Positions 1-7,049 of a stretch of 12,540 nucleotides of DNA are shown one piece after another. The DNA comes from CABRXV01 sp900754955 (GTDB lineage: Bacteria > Actinomycetota > Coriobacteriia > Coriobacteriales > Eggerthellaceae). The position numbers and the translations under genes were made by a program. A model generated the notes under the pieces. The model was given only the letters and a program-made list of their open reading frames with translations. It was not told the origin of the DNA and did no database searches. The stretch is taken from assembly GCA_902475005.1 (NCBI GenBank), contig CABRXV010000062.1, positions 1 to 12,540 on the forward strand. The letters run 5' to 3'. The first letter of the stretch is position 1, and every line of letters begins with the position of its first letter.

Positions 1-405
1 GTCGCCCGCCTGCGCATCGCGGGCAAGCACACGCGCGCGCACGGATGTCTCAAGCTCCGAGAGGCCGTCGGCGCACCGGCACGCGAGGGCGAGCTCCGCC
101 GCCGCAAGCGCCACCGCCGCCGCACCGGCAATGCCGATCGCCGGCGCCCCGCGCACCTCGAGCGTCTTGATCGCATCCACCGCCTCACGCCAGTCGGAGG
201 TCGCGCGGTACGTTTCCTCGTAGGGCAGCTTGGTCTGGTTGAGGAGCACGAGCTGCGGAAGCGGAAACGCCGGATCACCGCTCCCGTCGCACCCGCCCGA
301 AGCCCCTGCCCCTGCGCGCAGAAACCGCACGGTGCGCGGCAGGCGGTCGAGATGCACGTTCACCGAACCCTGCGCGCGGCGGGCCGTCGCCCCGTCGTTG
401 GCCAT
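1..405 (-). CDS. mtnA: S-methyl-5-thioribose-1-phosphate isomerase, N-terminal part (runs off left edge)
   Basis: Seen: an open frame from the ATG at 405-403 to the window edge, 135 residues without a stop. It carries LLNQTKLP (residues 54-61) and, after EAVDAIKTLE, the motif VRGAPAIG (84-91). Known: these are hallmarks of the MtnA / eIF2B-alpha-like family, which converts 5-methylthioribose-1-phosphate to the ribulose form in methylthioadenosine (methionine) salvage; the protein is cytosolic. The catalytic Cys and Asp lie in the missing C-terminal part, so activity cannot be judged. The start is supported by AAGGAGG at 418-424, 12 nt upstream, with a second purine-rich CGGAG closer in. It begins 29 nt after the rhodanese stop, so the two genes are probably co-transcribed. 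Odd: LLNQTKLP begins about 30 residues later than in typical MtnA, because of a Gly/Ala/Ser-rich stretch at about residues 30-46. Related aldose-1-phosphate isomerases of the same fold are the main alternative. Confidence 0.85.
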   Translation of the reverse strand, partial: MANDGATARRAQGSVNVHLDRLPRTVRFLRAGAGASGGCDGSGDPAFPLPQLVLLNQTKLPYEETYRATSDWREAVDAIKTLEVRGAPAIGIAGAAAVALAAAELALACRCADGLSELETSVRARVLARDAQAGD

Positions 406-434
406 CGTCAACTCCGTCCTCCTTCGGATGGGCG

Positions 435-746
435 TTATTCCGTTACGAGCGCGTCGGGCCAGCTCCCAACGCCGCCGAGATCGTACACCTGCTCGTAGCC
501 GAGGCCGACGAGCGCCTGCGCTGCCATCGCCGACAGCACGCCCGCCTGGCAGTACACGACCACCGCACGATCGCGCGGCCCGATCACACGCGCCGCTGCA
601 TCGCCGTTGAGCGCGTAGAGCGGCAGCGACACCGCGCCTTCGATGTGGCCGCGCGCGAACATCGCAGGATCCCGCACGTCGATGAGCGCCGCGCCGTCCG
701 CCGCGAGCTGGCGCGCTTCGCGCGCGTTCACCTTCTCGTATGCCAC
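435..746 (-). CDS. Single-domain rhodanese-like protein
   Basis: Seen: 103 residues starting from GTG at 746-744. AAGGAGG (751-757) lies 4 nt upstream, and no ATG alternative gives a complete domain. The protein is one rhodanese domain with LIDVRDPAMFARGHIEGAVSLP at about residues 21-42 (CH2A-like) and an active-site loop beginning at Cys66, CQAGVLS. There is no signal peptide or membrane segment. Known: stand-alone rhodaneses carry a persulfide on the loop Cys and transfer sulfane sulfur to acceptors such as thiols or cyanide. Odd: the usual loop is C-x-x-G-x-R-S, and the Arg is Leu here. Inference: the shift from Arg probably alters the anionic substrate pocket, so the acceptor is uncertain. 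It lies 29 nt before mtnA, linking it loosely to sulfur metabolism, and it starts just after the ppdK terminator. No convincing promoter was found in its 34-nt leader. Confidence 0.88.
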   Translation of the reverse strand: MAYEKVNAREARQLAADGAALIDVRDPAMFARGHIEGAVSLPLYALNGDAAARVIGPRDRAVVVYCQAGVLSAMAAQALVGLGYEQVYDLGGVGSWPDALVTE

Positions 747-776
747 CGTTCCTCCTTGCCTTCGGCCTTCGCCTTC

Positions 777-810
777 AAAAAGGGCCGCCCTGCGGTTGCA
801 AGGCGGCCCT
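777..810 (-). terminator. Intrinsic terminator of ppdK
   Basis: On the minus strand a perfect 9-bp GC-rich stem (AGGGCCGCC at 810-802 pairing with GGCGGCCCT at 789-781) encloses a 12-nt loop and is followed directly by a run of T's (781-777). It lies 25 nt after the ppdK stop and before the rhodanese gene, so it should end the ppdK transcript. Partial readthrough into the rhodanese gene is possible. Confidence 0.85.
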
Positions 811-835
811 GTTTCGCTCTCGGATCTAGCGTGCG

Positions 836-3571
836 CTACTTGTCACGCGGAGCGGTCTTGTCGGCCAGCGCCGCCTGAGCAGCCGCAAGGCGCGCCACCG
901 GCACGCGATACGGCGAGCAGCTCACGTAATCGAGGCCGATCTCGTTGAACGTGTGGATCGAGTCGGGGTCACCGCCGTGCTCGCCGCACACGCCGCACAC
1001 GATATCGGGGTTGCCCTCGTGGCCGAGCTCAACGCCCATCTTCACGAGCTTCGCCACGCCGGGATCGATCGTCGCGAACGGGTTGTACGGCAGCAGGTGC
1101 TCATGCAGGTACTGCGGCACGAACTCAGCCTCGACGTCGTCGCGGCTGAAGCCGAACGTGGTCTGCGTGAGGTCGTTGGTGCCGAACGAGAAGAAGTCGG
1201 CCTTGCTGCCGATCTCGTCGGCAGTGACGGCCGCGCGCGGCAGCTCGATCATCGTGCCGATCGGGATCTCGAGCTCGACGCCCTCCTCCTCGGCGATCTC
1301 GGCGATCGTCTGCTCGGCCACGCCGCGCAGCTTCGCGAGCTCGGTCTCGATGGACACGAGTGGGATCATGATCTCGGGCTTCGGATCGAGGCCTTCCTTC
1401 TTCAGGCGCGCCGTCGCCGTGGCGATCGCGCGGATCTGCATGACGGGCAGGATCGGGTACACGATGCCGAGACGGCAGCCGCGCAGGCCGAGCATCGGGT
1501 TCTGCTCGGCGAAGGAGTCGATCTTCTCCATGAGCTCGCGCTTGGCCGCAATGGTGGCAGCCGGCGCACCCTGGGCGTCGAGACGCGCGATCTCAACATC
1601 GAGCGCACGGGCGCTCTCGAGGAACTCGTGCAGCGGCGGATCGAGCAGACGTACGATGACCGGCAGGCCGTCCATGGCCTTGAACATGCCGTAGAAGTCG
1701 CCCGACTGGGCCTCGAACAGGTCGTTCACGGCCTTCTCGCGCACGGCCTCGTCCTCGTTGAGGATGAAGGTCTGGATGATCTGCTTGCGGTCGCCCAGGA
1801 ACATGTGCTCGGTACGGCAGAGTCCGATGCCCTCGGCGCCGAAGGAGCGGGACAGCTCCGCGTCCTCGGGGTTGTCGGCGTTGGCGCGCACGCCGAGCGT
1901 GCGGAACTCGTCGGCCCACTCGAGGATGGTGTCGAGGTCGCCGGTGAGCTCGGGCATCACGAGATCGACCGCGCCGAGCACCACGATGCCCGTCGTGCCG
2001 TCGATCGAGATCATGTCGCCCTCGCGGATCACGATGTCGGTGCCGGTGATGGCGGCCTCCTTCTTATCCGCGTCGATCTTGAGCGCCTCGACGCCGCAGA
2101 CGCACGGCGCGCCCATGCCGCGCGCGATGACGGCGGCGTGGGAGGTCTTGCCGCCGTGCGAGGTGAGGATGCCCTCGGCGGCGATCATGCCGGCGAGGTC
2201 GTCGGGGTTGGTCTCCCAGCGCACGAGCACGCACTTGCGGCCCGACTCGGCGGCAGCCACGGCGTCGGCGGCCGAGAACACGGCCTCGCCCACGGCAGCG
2301 CCCGGGCTTGCATTGAGGCCGCGCGCCACCACGTCGTAGCTCGCGTCCTTGTCGAACTGGGGATGGAGCAGCTGGTCGAGCTGGTCAGGCTCAACGCGGC
2401 TCACGGCCTCCTCCTTGGTGATGAGGCCCTCCTTCTCCATCTCGATGGCGATGTGGAGCGCGGCGGCGGCGGTACGCTTGCCCACGCGCGTCTGAAGCAT
2501 CCAGAGCTTGCCCTGCTCGATGGTGAACTCGATGTCGCACATGTCGCGGAAGTGGTTCTCAAGGACGACGAACACCTCCTCGAGCTGACGACCGGCCTCC
2601 TCGAGGCCCTCGACGTTCTTGAGGTCGGCGATGGGGCTCGTGTTGCGGATGCCGGCAACGACGTCCTCGCCCTGGGCGTTCACGAGGTAGTCGCCGTAGA
2701 ACTCCTTCTCACCGTTGGCGGGGTTGCGCGTGAACGCCACGCCGGTGGCGGAGGTGTTGCCCTTGTTGCCGAACACCATCGACTGCACGTTCACCGCTGT
2801 GCCGAGGTCGTCGGCGATCTTGTTCTTCTTGCGGTAGAGGACCGCGCGCGGGTTGTTCCAGGAGCCGAACACCGCCTCGATGGCGAGCTTGAGCTGCACC
2901 ATCGGGTCCTGCGGGAAGTGCGCCACGCCGTCCTCGACGAGCGAGGGGTATTCGGTCGGCGACACGTTGTCGGCGAAGATCTGCTTGAACTCCTCAACGA
3001 GCTCCTTGAGGTCGTCGGCCGTCAGATCGGTGTCGGAGGCCACGCCGCGGGCGTTCTTCATGGCCGTGATGGCGTTCTCGAACAGGTCGCCGTCGAGGCC
3101 CATCACCACGTTGGAGAACATCTGGATGAAGCGGCGGTAGGAGTCCCACGCGAAGCGCGGATTCTCGGTCTGCTTGATGAGGCCGTTGATGGACTGGTCG
3201 TTCAGACCGAGGTTCAAGACGGTGTCCATCATGCCGGGCATGGACATCGGGGCGCCGGAGCGGACGGAGACGAGCAGCGGATCCTCGGAATCGCCGATCT
3301 TCTTGCCCATGCGCTCCTCGAGGTCGAGGCGGTACTCGTGAATGGTCTCGAGCGCCCCCTCAGGCCACACGTTGCCCGCGTTCGCATACTCCATGCACGT
3401 TTGGCACGTGATCGTGAATCCCGGAGGAACGGGAAGCCCGATGTTGGCCATCTCGGCAAGGTTTGCGCCCTTGCCTCCGAGCTGCGCCTTCATGGTGGTA
3501 TTTCCCTCGGTCACGTTGTTCCCCTGGGCGTCCTTGCCGAAAGCATAGACGCGCTTCACTTCTTCGGTCAC
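836..3571 (-). CDS. ppdK: Pyruvate, phosphate dikinase
   Basis: Catalyses ATP + Pi + pyruvate <-> AMP + PPi + PEP in the cytosol. In anaerobes it works in glycolysis or gluconeogenesis. Seen (911 aa, counted from GTG 3571): an N-terminal ATP-grasp domain with QLGGKGANLAEM (30-41) and QTRVGKRTA (about 360-368); a swivelling phosphohistidine domain with GGKTSHAAV, catalytic His478 and the regulatory Thr476 two residues earlier; and a C-terminal PEP/pyruvate TIM barrel with SFGTNDLTQTTFG (about 795-807) and catalytic Cys862 in CGEHGGDP. Length matches the family (about 870-910). The frame stays open upstream to 3640, but the start is set by AAGGAG at 3579-3584, 7 nt before the GTG, and homology begins at RVYAFG. 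The gene lies 106 nt downstream of its regulator. Thr476 is the residue that a PDRP-type regulator phosphorylates, so control by the neighbouring gene is expected if that gene is functional. Confidence 0.97.
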   Translation of the reverse strand: MTEEVKRVYAFGKDAQGNNVTEGNTTMKAQLGGKGANLAEMANIGLPVPPGFTITCQTCMEYANAGNVWPEGALETIHEYRLDLEERMGKKIGDSEDPLLVSVRSGAPMSMPGMMDTVLNLGLNDQSINGLIKQTENPRFAWDSYRRFIQMFSNVVMGLDGDLFENAITAMKNARGVASDTDLTADDLKELVEEFKQIFADNVSPTEYPSLVEDGVAHFPQDPMVQLKLAIEAVFGSWNNPRAVLYRKKNKIADDLGTAVNVQSMVFGNKGNTSATGVAFTRNPANGEKEFYGDYLVNAQGEDVVAGIRNTSPIADLKNVEGLEEAGRQLEEVFVVLENHFRDMCDIEFTIEQGKLWMLQTRVGKRTAAAALHIAIEMEKEGLITKEEAVSRVEPDQLDQLLHPQFDKDASYDVVARGLNASPGAAVGEAVFSAADAVAAAESGRKCVLVRWETNPDDLAGMIAAEGILTSHGGKTSHAAVIARGMGAPCVCGVEALKIDADKKEAAITGTDIVIREGDMISIDGTTGIVVLGAVDLVMPELTGDLDTILEWADEFRTLGVRANADNPEDAELSRSFGAEGIGLCRTEHMFLGDRKQIIQTFILNEDEAVREKAVNDLFEAQSGDFYGMFKAMDGLPVIVRLLDPPLHEFLESARALDVEIARLDAQGAPAATIAAKRELMEKIDSFAEQNPMLGLRGCRLGIVYPILPVMQIRAIATATARLKKEGLDPKPEIMIPLVSIETELAKLRGVAEQTIAEIAEEEGVELEIPIGTMIELPRAAVTADEIGSKADFFSFGTNDLTQTTFGFSRDDVEAEFVPQYLHEHLLPYNPFATIDPGVAKLVKMGVELGHEGNPDIVCGVCGEHGGDPDSIHTFNEIGLDYVSCSPYRVPVARLAAAQAALADKTAPRDK

Positions 3572-3578
3572 CTTTACT

Positions 3579-3584
3579 CTCCTT
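3579..3584 (-). promoter_or_regulatory. Ribosome binding site fixing the ppdK start
   Basis: AAGGAG on the minus strand, 7 nt before the GTG at 3571. It rules out the longer in-frame reading (start TTG at 3640), whose extra 23 residues have no family counterpart and would span this site. Confidence 0.8.
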
Positions 3585-3677
3585 AAAGCTGAGCACCAAA
3601 AGGTGCGGTTACCTACCGTGCCCGCCGCGCCGCAGCGCAACGGACGCGTTTAGAACAACCCCGCCAAAACACGGGTA

Positions 3678-4558
3678 TTATTCAATGATATCAGTGGACG
3701 AGGGATGCGAACGCTCGTAGTAGCGCAAAATCTCTTGAGCGGTTTCCTCAACGGCACGTTTTTCCGTATGGACGATGATGCAACCGAGCTTGCGCATGAC
3801 CGCGCGGGCGCGCTCGAGATCCTCGTAGACGTACTCGAGGTCGGCGTAGCGGCCCGCCACCGCCGCCTGGGTTTTGCCGAGACGCGGATGTCGCCGAGCA
3901 CCTCGGGTGTGGTCATAAGGCCGAACAGGCGCGTGCGGTCGACGTCGTAGATCTGGCGCGGCGGCTCGGTCGTGGGATCGAGCGGCACGTTGGCGACCTT
4001 GTAGCCCTGCTGGGAGAGATAGATTGACAGCGGCGTCTTCGAGCAGCGCGACACGCCGATGAGCACGATGTCGGCCTGGGTGAGCCCCTCGGGGTTGCGC
4101 CCGTCGTCGTGCTCAATGGTGAACTCCATCGCGTCGATGCGCTGGAAGTAGTTCACGTCGGGAACGCGCAGCGAACCCGGCACGTAGGCGGGCTGCAGAC
4201 CGCTCATCATGGCGATCGCGTCCACGGCGTTCGTCATGAGGTCGACCGACACGATGCTGTCGTGCTCCTCGAGGTAGGTCGACACCTTCTCGCGGATCTC
4301 GGTGTTCACGAGCGTGTAGAACAGGAGCATGCGGTCGTGGCCGAAGCGCGCGCGGTGCTCTTCAGCGTGGCGGTCGAGGAAGCGGCGCACCTCCTCGTAG
4401 CTCTTCACCTTCGGCAGCGTTTCGATGCGCGGGTTGGTCACGCCGAACTGCGCTGCGGCAGCGCGCGCAACCGCCTGCGCCGTCGCGCCGACCGAGTCGG
4501 AGATGATGTGGATGGTGGGAATGCGCGACCACTGATCGCTCTGCGGGGCACTGGGCAT
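3678..4558 (-). pseudogene. PpdK regulatory protein (bifunctional kinase/pyrophosphorylase), frameshifted near 3884
   Basis: Known family (DUF299/PDRP): ADP-dependent phosphorylation of the PpdK active-site Thr turns the enzyme off, and Pi-dependent dephosphorylation with PPi release turns it on. Seen: ATG 4558 with GGGAGGAG just upstream (4565-4572). The N-terminal signature SDSVGATAQAVARAA is at residues 20-34, the P-loop-like GVSRCSKTPLS at 168-178, and LFGLMTTPEVLGDIR at 211-225. After Arg225 (codon 3886-3884) this frame runs into low-complexity Arg/Ser/Thr sequence to a stop at 3650. The family C-terminus (RLGKTQAAVAGRYADLEYVYEDLERA..., then KRAVEETAQEIL) continues in the frame that ends at 3678. 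Restoring one base at 3884/3885 would join IR to RLG and give about 293 aa, close to family length. So the gene carries a single indel, or the assembly has a base error. It lies 106 nt upstream of its target ppdK, the usual pairing. Confidence 0.85.
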
Positions 4559-4612
4559 GTTTCACTCCTCCCGAAACAACGTTCGGAAAAAAGAATAGCA
4601 GATGGCGACAGC

Positions 4613-4639
4613 GGCAAACGGCGGTGGCAAACGGACGGT
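4613..4639. repeat. Tandem 13/14-mer GGCAAACGG(a)CGGT
   Basis: GGCAAACGGCGGT (4613-4625) is followed directly by GGCAAACGGACGGT (4626-4639). They differ only by one inserted A. The second copy forms part of the left arm of the adjacent inverted repeat, so only one of the copies can pair with the right arm at a time. Confidence 0.8.
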
Positions 4640-4685
4640 CGCTTGTCACCAGGTTTGACGACAAGCGACCCGTCCGTTTGACACC
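4623..4685. repeat. Long inverted repeat (hairpin) with core CGACCCGTCCG
   Basis: The left arm (4623-4647, containing CAAACGGACGGTCGCTTGTC) pairs with the right arm (4660-4685, containing the core CGACCCGTCCG at 4666-4676). There is one bulged base and one mismatch over about 25 bp, and a 12-nt loop (4648-4659). It lies 65 nt upstream of the regulator start. The right arm closely resembles 12412-12436, which makes this one of two copies of a dispersed element. No T-run follows directly on either strand, so it is not a standard intrinsic terminator. Confidence 0.8.
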
Positions 4686-4701
4686 CGCGAAACGAGATCC
4701 A

Positions 4702-4848
4702 CAGGTCGAACCCAAATGAGCGAGCGGGATTCTGGCGACTGAGACCCGCAGGTCGAGCATAAGTCAGCGAGAAGAGCTGAGGCACCCGAGAATAAATGAG
4801 CCACAGGTCGTTCGTAACGTCAGCGAGAAGGGCTGAGGTGCCCGAGAT
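4702..4848. repeat. Three degenerate direct repeats led by CAGGTCG
   Basis: CAGGTCG occurs at 4702-4708, 4749-4755 and 4804-4810, at spacings of 47 and 55 nt. The second and third copies are followed by a close 29-nt match, GTCAGCGAGAAG-R-GCTGAGG-YR-CCCGAGA (4763-4791 and 4820-4848). The first copy instead continues with AGCGAGCGGGA-N3-TGGCGA, the variant also found near 12463. The degenerate units and their insertion between genes argue against coding. Confidence 0.7.
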
Positions 4849-4936
4849 TGCCCCGCCGCAGGACCAAGCGGCCTTCGCGCCGCGCAGCGTCCTGCACAAG
4901 GGGCAAGATCGGGTGCCTCAGCCCTTCGCAGCGTCG
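4820..4936. repeat. Long imperfect hairpin (about 110 nt) downstream of glyS
   Basis: Paired blocks, from outside in: GAAGGGCTGAGG (4827-4838) with 4916-4927; CCCGA (4841-4845) with TCGGG (4909-4913); TTGCCCC (4848-4854) with GGGGCAA (4900-4906); GCAGGAC (4858-4864) with GTCCTGC (4889-4895); and an inner GCGG/CCGC stem. In all about 35 bp are paired with small symmetric internal loops. It has no T-run. It could be a structured RNA 3' of glyS, a REP/BIME-like element, or a remnant of a MITE-like insertion. Confidence 0.7.
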
Positions 4937-4940
4937 GCTG

Positions 4941-4971
4941 GTTCCGTCGGCCCCGTTAGGGCCGACGGAAC
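4941..4971 (-). terminator. Perfect 13-bp stem at the glyS stop, probable terminator or 3' stabiliser
   Basis: GTTCCGTCGGCCC (4941-4953) pairs perfectly with GGGCCGACGGAAC (4959-4971) around a 5-nt loop. The stem begins in the last base of the glyS stop codon (TAG, 4973-4971). No T-run follows on the minus strand, so it is either a U-less terminator or a 3'-end protecting hairpin. Confidence 0.55.
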
Positions 4972-7049
4972 TACCTGGCCATCTTGCCGAAGTCGGCGAC
5001 GTCCTGGAACACGTTCACGAAGCGGTTGAGCATGCGCAGGCGGTTTTCGCGGAGCTTCTCGTCCTCGTCCATGACCATGATGCGGTCGAAGAACAGGTCG
5101 ATCGGCGCGCGCAGGCTCGCCAGCTCGGAGAGCGCCGTGCGGTAGTCGTCGGCCTCGAGGGCGCGGGCCACGCGACCCTCGGCCTGTACCACAGCGCAGA
5201 AGAGCGCGTGCTCAACCTCATTGATAAGCGACTCGTCCACCTCGGTGCCGAGCGCGGCGTCGCGCAGGTTGTTGGCGCGCGCGTAGGCCGTCGCGAGGTC
5301 GTCGAACGTCTCGGGCGCCTCGGTGCGCGCATGCTCGAGGGCGCGTACGCGCTTCACGAACACGGCGGGCTCCTTCACGCCTGCCGCAAGCACGGCGTCG
5401 ATCGCATCGGCGGCGTTGCCCGCATCGCGCAGCATGACGCGCGTACGCGTGATGAAGAAGTCCATCACCGCGTCCTTCGCCGCCGCGGCATCGAAGTCGA
5501 TGCCGTCGGCCGCGTAGGCGGAAAGCGCCGCGTCGACCGCAGGCTCGAGCGACACGTCAAGCCCGCCGTCGAGCATGTTCACGATGCCGATGGCGCTGCG
5601 GCGCAGCGCGAACGGGTCGGACGAGCCCGTGGGGCCCTGGCCGATGGCGAACAGGCCGCAGATCGTGTCGAGCTTGTCGGCCATGGCCACGATCTTGCCC
5701 ACCGTGGACGCGGGGGGCTCGTCGCCGGCGAAGCGCGGACGATAGTGGTCGCCCACCGCGCGCGCCACCTGGGCGGTCTCGCCCGCAGCCTCGGCGTAGT
5801 AGGAGCCCATGATGCCCTGCACGCTCGTGAACTCGACGACGGCGCCGGTTACGAGGTCGGCCTTGCAGAGGTACGCCGCACGCGCCGCGTCGGCCGCATC
5901 CTGGCCCTCAAGACCCGCGTCGGCGGCAAGGTGCTTCGCAAGCGCCACGATGCGGTTCGTCTTGGCGCGCATCGTGCCGAGCTGCTCCTGGAACACCACG
6001 GCGTCGAGATCGTCGACGTACGCCTCGAGCGGACGCTTGAGGTCTTCGTCGTAGAAGAACTTCGCGTCGTAGAGGCGCGCCGCCACGACGCGCTCGTTGC
6101 CGTCGACGATGTTCGCCTCGAAGGCCGGATCGCCGTTCGACGTGATGAGGAAGCGGTTCGACAGCGTGCCGTCGGCGTTGAACAGCGGGAAGTAGCGCTG
6201 GTGCACGAGCATCGCGTCGACCGTAATCTCCTTCGGCACGGCAAGGAAGAGCTCGTCGAAGGAACCCACCATCACCGTGGGATACTCGGCGAGGTTGACG
6301 ACCTCCTCCATCGTCTTGGCGGGAAGATCGGCCGTAAGCCCCGTGCGCTCCTCGACGGCGCGCACCTGCTCGCGGATGGACGCCTCGCGCTCGGCCTCGC
6401 TCGGCACCACGAAGGCGCCGCGCAGCACGTCGATGAGCGCGTCGGCATCGGACACCTCGTGCGGGCCGGGGGCGAGGAAGCGGTGGCCGCGCGTGGCGTT
6501 GCCCGCCACGAGGCCCGCGAACTCGACCGGCACCACCTCGGCGCCGAACAGCGCGAGAAGCCAGCGCACCGGACGGCTGAACTGCTCGTGACGGCTGCCC
6601 CAGCGCTGGGTCTTCGGCCACGGGATGGACGTGATGATGCCGCCGAGGATGCCCGGCAGAAGTTCGGCCACCCCGCGCGAAGGGATGCGGCGCGTCGCGA
6701 ACACGTACTCGGTGCCGTCGACGTCGCGGCGCTCGAGCGCGGAGACGTCGACGCCCTTGCCGCGCGCGAAGCCGGCCGCGGCCTTCGTGGGGTTGCCGTC
6801 GGCATCGAAGGCGATCTTCGCCGACGGACCGCGGAACTCCTCCTCCACGGCCTCGGTCGCCTCGGGCACCTCGTGCGCGACGACGATGAGACGGCGCGGC
6901 GTGGAGTACACCTCGACGTCGCCGTGGGCGATGCCCGCGCCGTCGAGCGCGTCGGCAGCGATGCCGGCGAGCTTCTTCGTGGCCGCATGCAGGTCGAATG
7001 CAGGCAGCTCCTCGGTTCCGATCTCGAATGCGAGCGTTCTATTCGCCAT
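4971..7049 (-). CDS. glyS: Glycyl-tRNA synthetase, beta subunit
   Basis: Beta chain of the alpha2/beta2 glycyl-tRNA synthetase. It works with GlyQ to charge tRNA-Gly and contributes mainly tRNA recognition. Seen: 692 aa from ATG 7049, matching the usual length of about 690. The family opening is FEIGTEELPAF (about 8-18), followed by FSRPVRWLLALFG (157-169), HQRYFPLF (about 283-290) and the conserved block GNERVVAARLYDAKFFYDEDL (about 317-337). A DALR-like anticodon-binding region occupies the C-terminal 120 residues or so. The frame continues 7 codons upstream, but AAGGAGG at 7056-7062, 6 nt before this ATG, and the family N-terminus choose it. The gene overlaps the end of glyQ by 11 nt, so translation is probably coupled to give equal subunits. 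It is the last gene of the rpsP operon and is followed by a perfect hairpin. Confidence 0.97.
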   Translation of the reverse strand: MANRTLAFEIGTEELPAFDLHAATKKLAGIAADALDGAGIAHGDVEVYSTPRRLIVVAHEVPEATEAVEEEFRGPSAKIAFDADGNPTKAAAGFARGKGVDVSALERRDVDGTEYVFATRRIPSRGVAELLPGILGGIITSIPWPKTQRWGSRHEQFSRPVRWLLALFGAEVVPVEFAGLVAGNATRGHRFLAPGPHEVSDADALIDVLRGAFVVPSEAEREASIREQVRAVEERTGLTADLPAKTMEEVVNLAEYPTVMVGSFDELFLAVPKEITVDAMLVHQRYFPLFNADGTLSNRFLITSNGDPAFEANIVDGNERVVAARLYDAKFFYDEDLKRPLEAYVDDLDAVVFQEQLGTMRAKTNRIVALAKHLAADAGLEGQDAADAARAAYLCKADLVTGAVVEFTSVQGIMGSYYAEAAGETAQVARAVGDHYRPRFAGDEPPASTVGKIVAMADKLDTICGLFAIGQGPTGSSDPFALRRSAIGIVNMLDGGLDVSLEPAVDAALSAYAADGIDFDAAAAKDAVMDFFITRTRVMLRDAGNAADAIDAVLAAGVKEPAVFVKRVRALEHARTEAPETFDDLATAYARANNLRDAALGTEVDESLINEVEHALFCAVVQAEGRVARALEADDYRTALSELASLRAPIDLFFDRIMVMDEDEKLRENRLRMLNRFVNVFQDVADFGKMAR

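Larger units (their letters stand above)
4559..4970. other. 412-nt non-coding, repeat-rich intergenic region
   Basis: Between the start of the PpdK regulator gene and the stop of glyS I see no credible gene. The open frames crossing it on either strand lack recognisable domains and overlap hairpins. It holds, left to right: a purine-rich tract, a tandem 13/14-mer, a long inverted repeat, three spaced CAGGTCG words, a long imperfect hairpin and a perfect 13-bp stem at the glyS stop. These are listed separately. It must also hold the promoter of the regulator gene, if there is one. The best -10-like match (TATTCT, 4592-4597) has no good -35 partner. Confidence 0.75.

Noticed and set aside
953..3586. 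An 877-residue open frame on the plus strand opposite ppdK
   Set aside because: It is antisense to a gene with full PpdK homology and has the His/Arg/Glu/Leu-rich composition expected from reading GC-rich codons backwards. No domain is recognisable.
3593..3606. Small hairpin GCACC-AAAA-GGTGC before the ppdK Shine-Dalgarno sequence
   Set aside because: Only 5 bp, and nothing else suggests a regulatory leader; kept as a note, not as a feature.
3572..3640. Longer PpdK start upstream at a TTG (3640)
   Set aside because: The extra residues have no family match and overlap the Shine-Dalgarno sequence that serves the GTG at 3571.
3868..3880. Programmed -1 frameshift at GCAAAACCC in the PpdK regulator gene
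   Set aside because: Only the Lys codon can re-pair after slipping; the preceding Ala codon cannot, and no downstream structure is obvious. The family residues RLG, upstream of the slip site, are already in the shifted frame, so an indel near 3884 fits better.
4592..4597. -10 element TATTCT for the PpdK regulator gene
   Set aside because: No acceptable -35 at 15-19 nt; the AT-rich stretch alone is not enough to call a promoter.
4700..4850. CRISPR-like array of CAGGTCG units
   Set aside because: Only three units, diverged, with unequal spacing and repeat-like spacers; no cas gene nearby.
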